Shown: piece by piece, positions 14,553-15,036 of the stretch
Numbering within the stretch: position 1 is the stretch's first letter
Layout: each line of letters opens with the position of its first letter
NCBI GenBank assembly: GCA_002305635.1
Contig: DBPR01000019.1
Location: 1 to 15,036 of the forward strand
Length of the DNA: 15,036 nt
Direction of reading: 5' to 3'
From: Anaerolineaceae bacterium UBA1415
GTDB lineage: Bacteria; Chloroflexota; Anaerolineae; Anaerolineales; Anaerolineaceae
The notes under the pieces: generated by a model
What the model saw: only the letters and a program-made list of their open reading frames with translations
What the model was told of the DNA's origin: nothing
Databases searched by the model: none
Program-made: the position numbers and the translations under genes

Positions 14553-14771
14553 TTACCCCGAAACAATTACGCTGACCAGAGCCAGAACCAGGAACACAAC
14601 GCTTAGCGCGATCGTGATGTAGAACATCACTTTTTCGATACCGCGGCGCTGAGTGTAAACTCCACCCGCATCGCCGCCAGCCAAACCACCCAGACCAATC
14701 CCCTTACTTTGGAGCAGGATGCTGGCAATGAGAGCGATAGAGATGATGATAATGGCAACATTTAATAACAT
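14553..14771 (-). CDS. secG: SecG preprotein translocase subunit
   Basis: The 72-residue protein is the small SecYEG subunit that aids SecA-driven protein export at the membrane. It has two membrane segments (~4-21 and ~48-69) joined by the SecG signature LLQSKGIGLGGLAGGDAGGVYTQRRGIEKVMF at 19-50, a glycine-rich cytoplasmic loop. Length is normal for bacterial SecG. GGAGGA lies 12 bases before the ATG, and a near-consensus promoter lies just upstream. It stands as a single gene, 86 bases from the solute-binding protein gene in the same direction, so read-through into that gene is possible. Confidence 0.93.
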   Translation of the reverse strand: MLLNVAIIIISIALIASILLQSKGIGLGGLAGGDAGGVYTQRRGIEKVMFYITIALSVVFLVLALVSVIVSG

Positions 14772-14804
14772 AGTTCGAACTTATCCTCCAGGTTAAACAG
14801 GTAA

Positions 14805-14832
14805 ATTATACCCTGTCCCTTTCATCCGTCAA
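14805..14832 (-). promoter_or_regulatory. Strong promoter of secG
   Basis: On the minus strand TTGACG (14832-14827, five of six) and a perfect TATAAT (14810-14805) are spaced by 16 bases. This is the closest to consensus in the window and fits a constitutive housekeeping gene. A second TATAAT lies further upstream at 14853-14848 without a good -35. Confidence 0.75.
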
Positions 14833-14885
14833 ATTTTCAAGACGCTTATTATACTTCAGTTTTTCGTAAAACCTCGATTTTAGAT

Positions 14886-15036
14886 CAGCAATTCTCAGTA
14901 TGGAAAAAACAAGCCCACGGTATAGTCCCGTCAATATAAAAAAAAGCCCAGACACAGAATTATTCCATAAAGCACGATATATTGGGTATTTATTTATTAT
15001 TCAGAGTATCGGGCGCTATTTGTAGGGGCGGACTGC
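14886..15036. repeat. Dispersed intergenic repeat, copy 2 (cut by window end)
   Basis: Same orientation and about 85% identical to 3708-3857 by hand alignment. It ends at the window edge inside GGGGCGGACTGC, so the palindrome arm seen in copy 1 (GTCCGCCC) should lie just beyond. It starts about 54 bases upstream of the secG -35 box. No coding potential is seen. Confidence 0.85.

Overview
The window looks like chromosomal housekeeping DNA of a free-living bacterium of moderate G+C content. Best guess (inference, no search run): a Chloroflexota member, probably class Anaerolineae. The hints are the multidomain fusions (HATPase-GAF-GAF-PP2C; ParB-like fold plus two USP domains), a membrane-anchored DsbA-like protein, and palindromic GGGCGGAC-type intergenic repeats. 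There are no tRNA or rRNA genes, CRISPR arrays, transposase genes or phage genes. Twelve protein genes plus one small secretion gene fill almost all of the window.

Layout. 1-1341: a double-zinc-ribbon protein (+) converges on radC (-). 1342-1464: intergenic gap with an extended -10 promoter. 1465-3684: a large signalling protein joining an RsbW-type kinase domain, two GAF sensors and a SpoIIE-type phosphatase. 3685-4040: a 356-base gene-free stretch holding a dispersed repeat with palindromic structures. 4041-5708 (-): an unusual ParB-like/USP fusion. 5709-5837: a divergent promoter region. 5838-10793 (+): a tightly packed operon of pfkB-family kinase, parA, parB, YtcJ-type amidohydrolase and tandem GNAT protein, with gaps of 3, 2, -8 and 3 bases. 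10840-11490 (+): a membrane-anchored DsbA-like protein with its own promoter. 11491-11574: a perfect 16-bp hairpin between convergent genes. 11575-14466 (-): an operon of an oligopeptide-type solute-binding protein, a PduO-type cobalamin adenosyltransferase and a DUF554 membrane protein. 14553-14771 (-): secG with a near-consensus promoter. 14886-15036: a second copy of the dispersed repeat, cut by the window end.

How the genes fit together: parA/parB are the chromosome segregation pair, co-transcribed with three metabolic or modification genes. The HATPase/PP2C protein probably runs a partner-switching (anti-sigma/anti-anti-sigma) circuit whose partners are not in the window. secG encodes a translocon subunit, and the solute-binding protein and DsbA-like protein next to it act outside the membrane.

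Most unusual points: (1) a roughly 150-bp intergenic repeat present twice, about 85% identical, with signs of an inverted arm; (2) a hairpin lying exactly between a strong Shine-Dalgarno and the start codon of the solute-binding protein gene, which would bring the two to normal spacing when folded; (3) the ParB-fold/USP fusion; (4) kinase and phosphatase domains of opposing activity in one chain.
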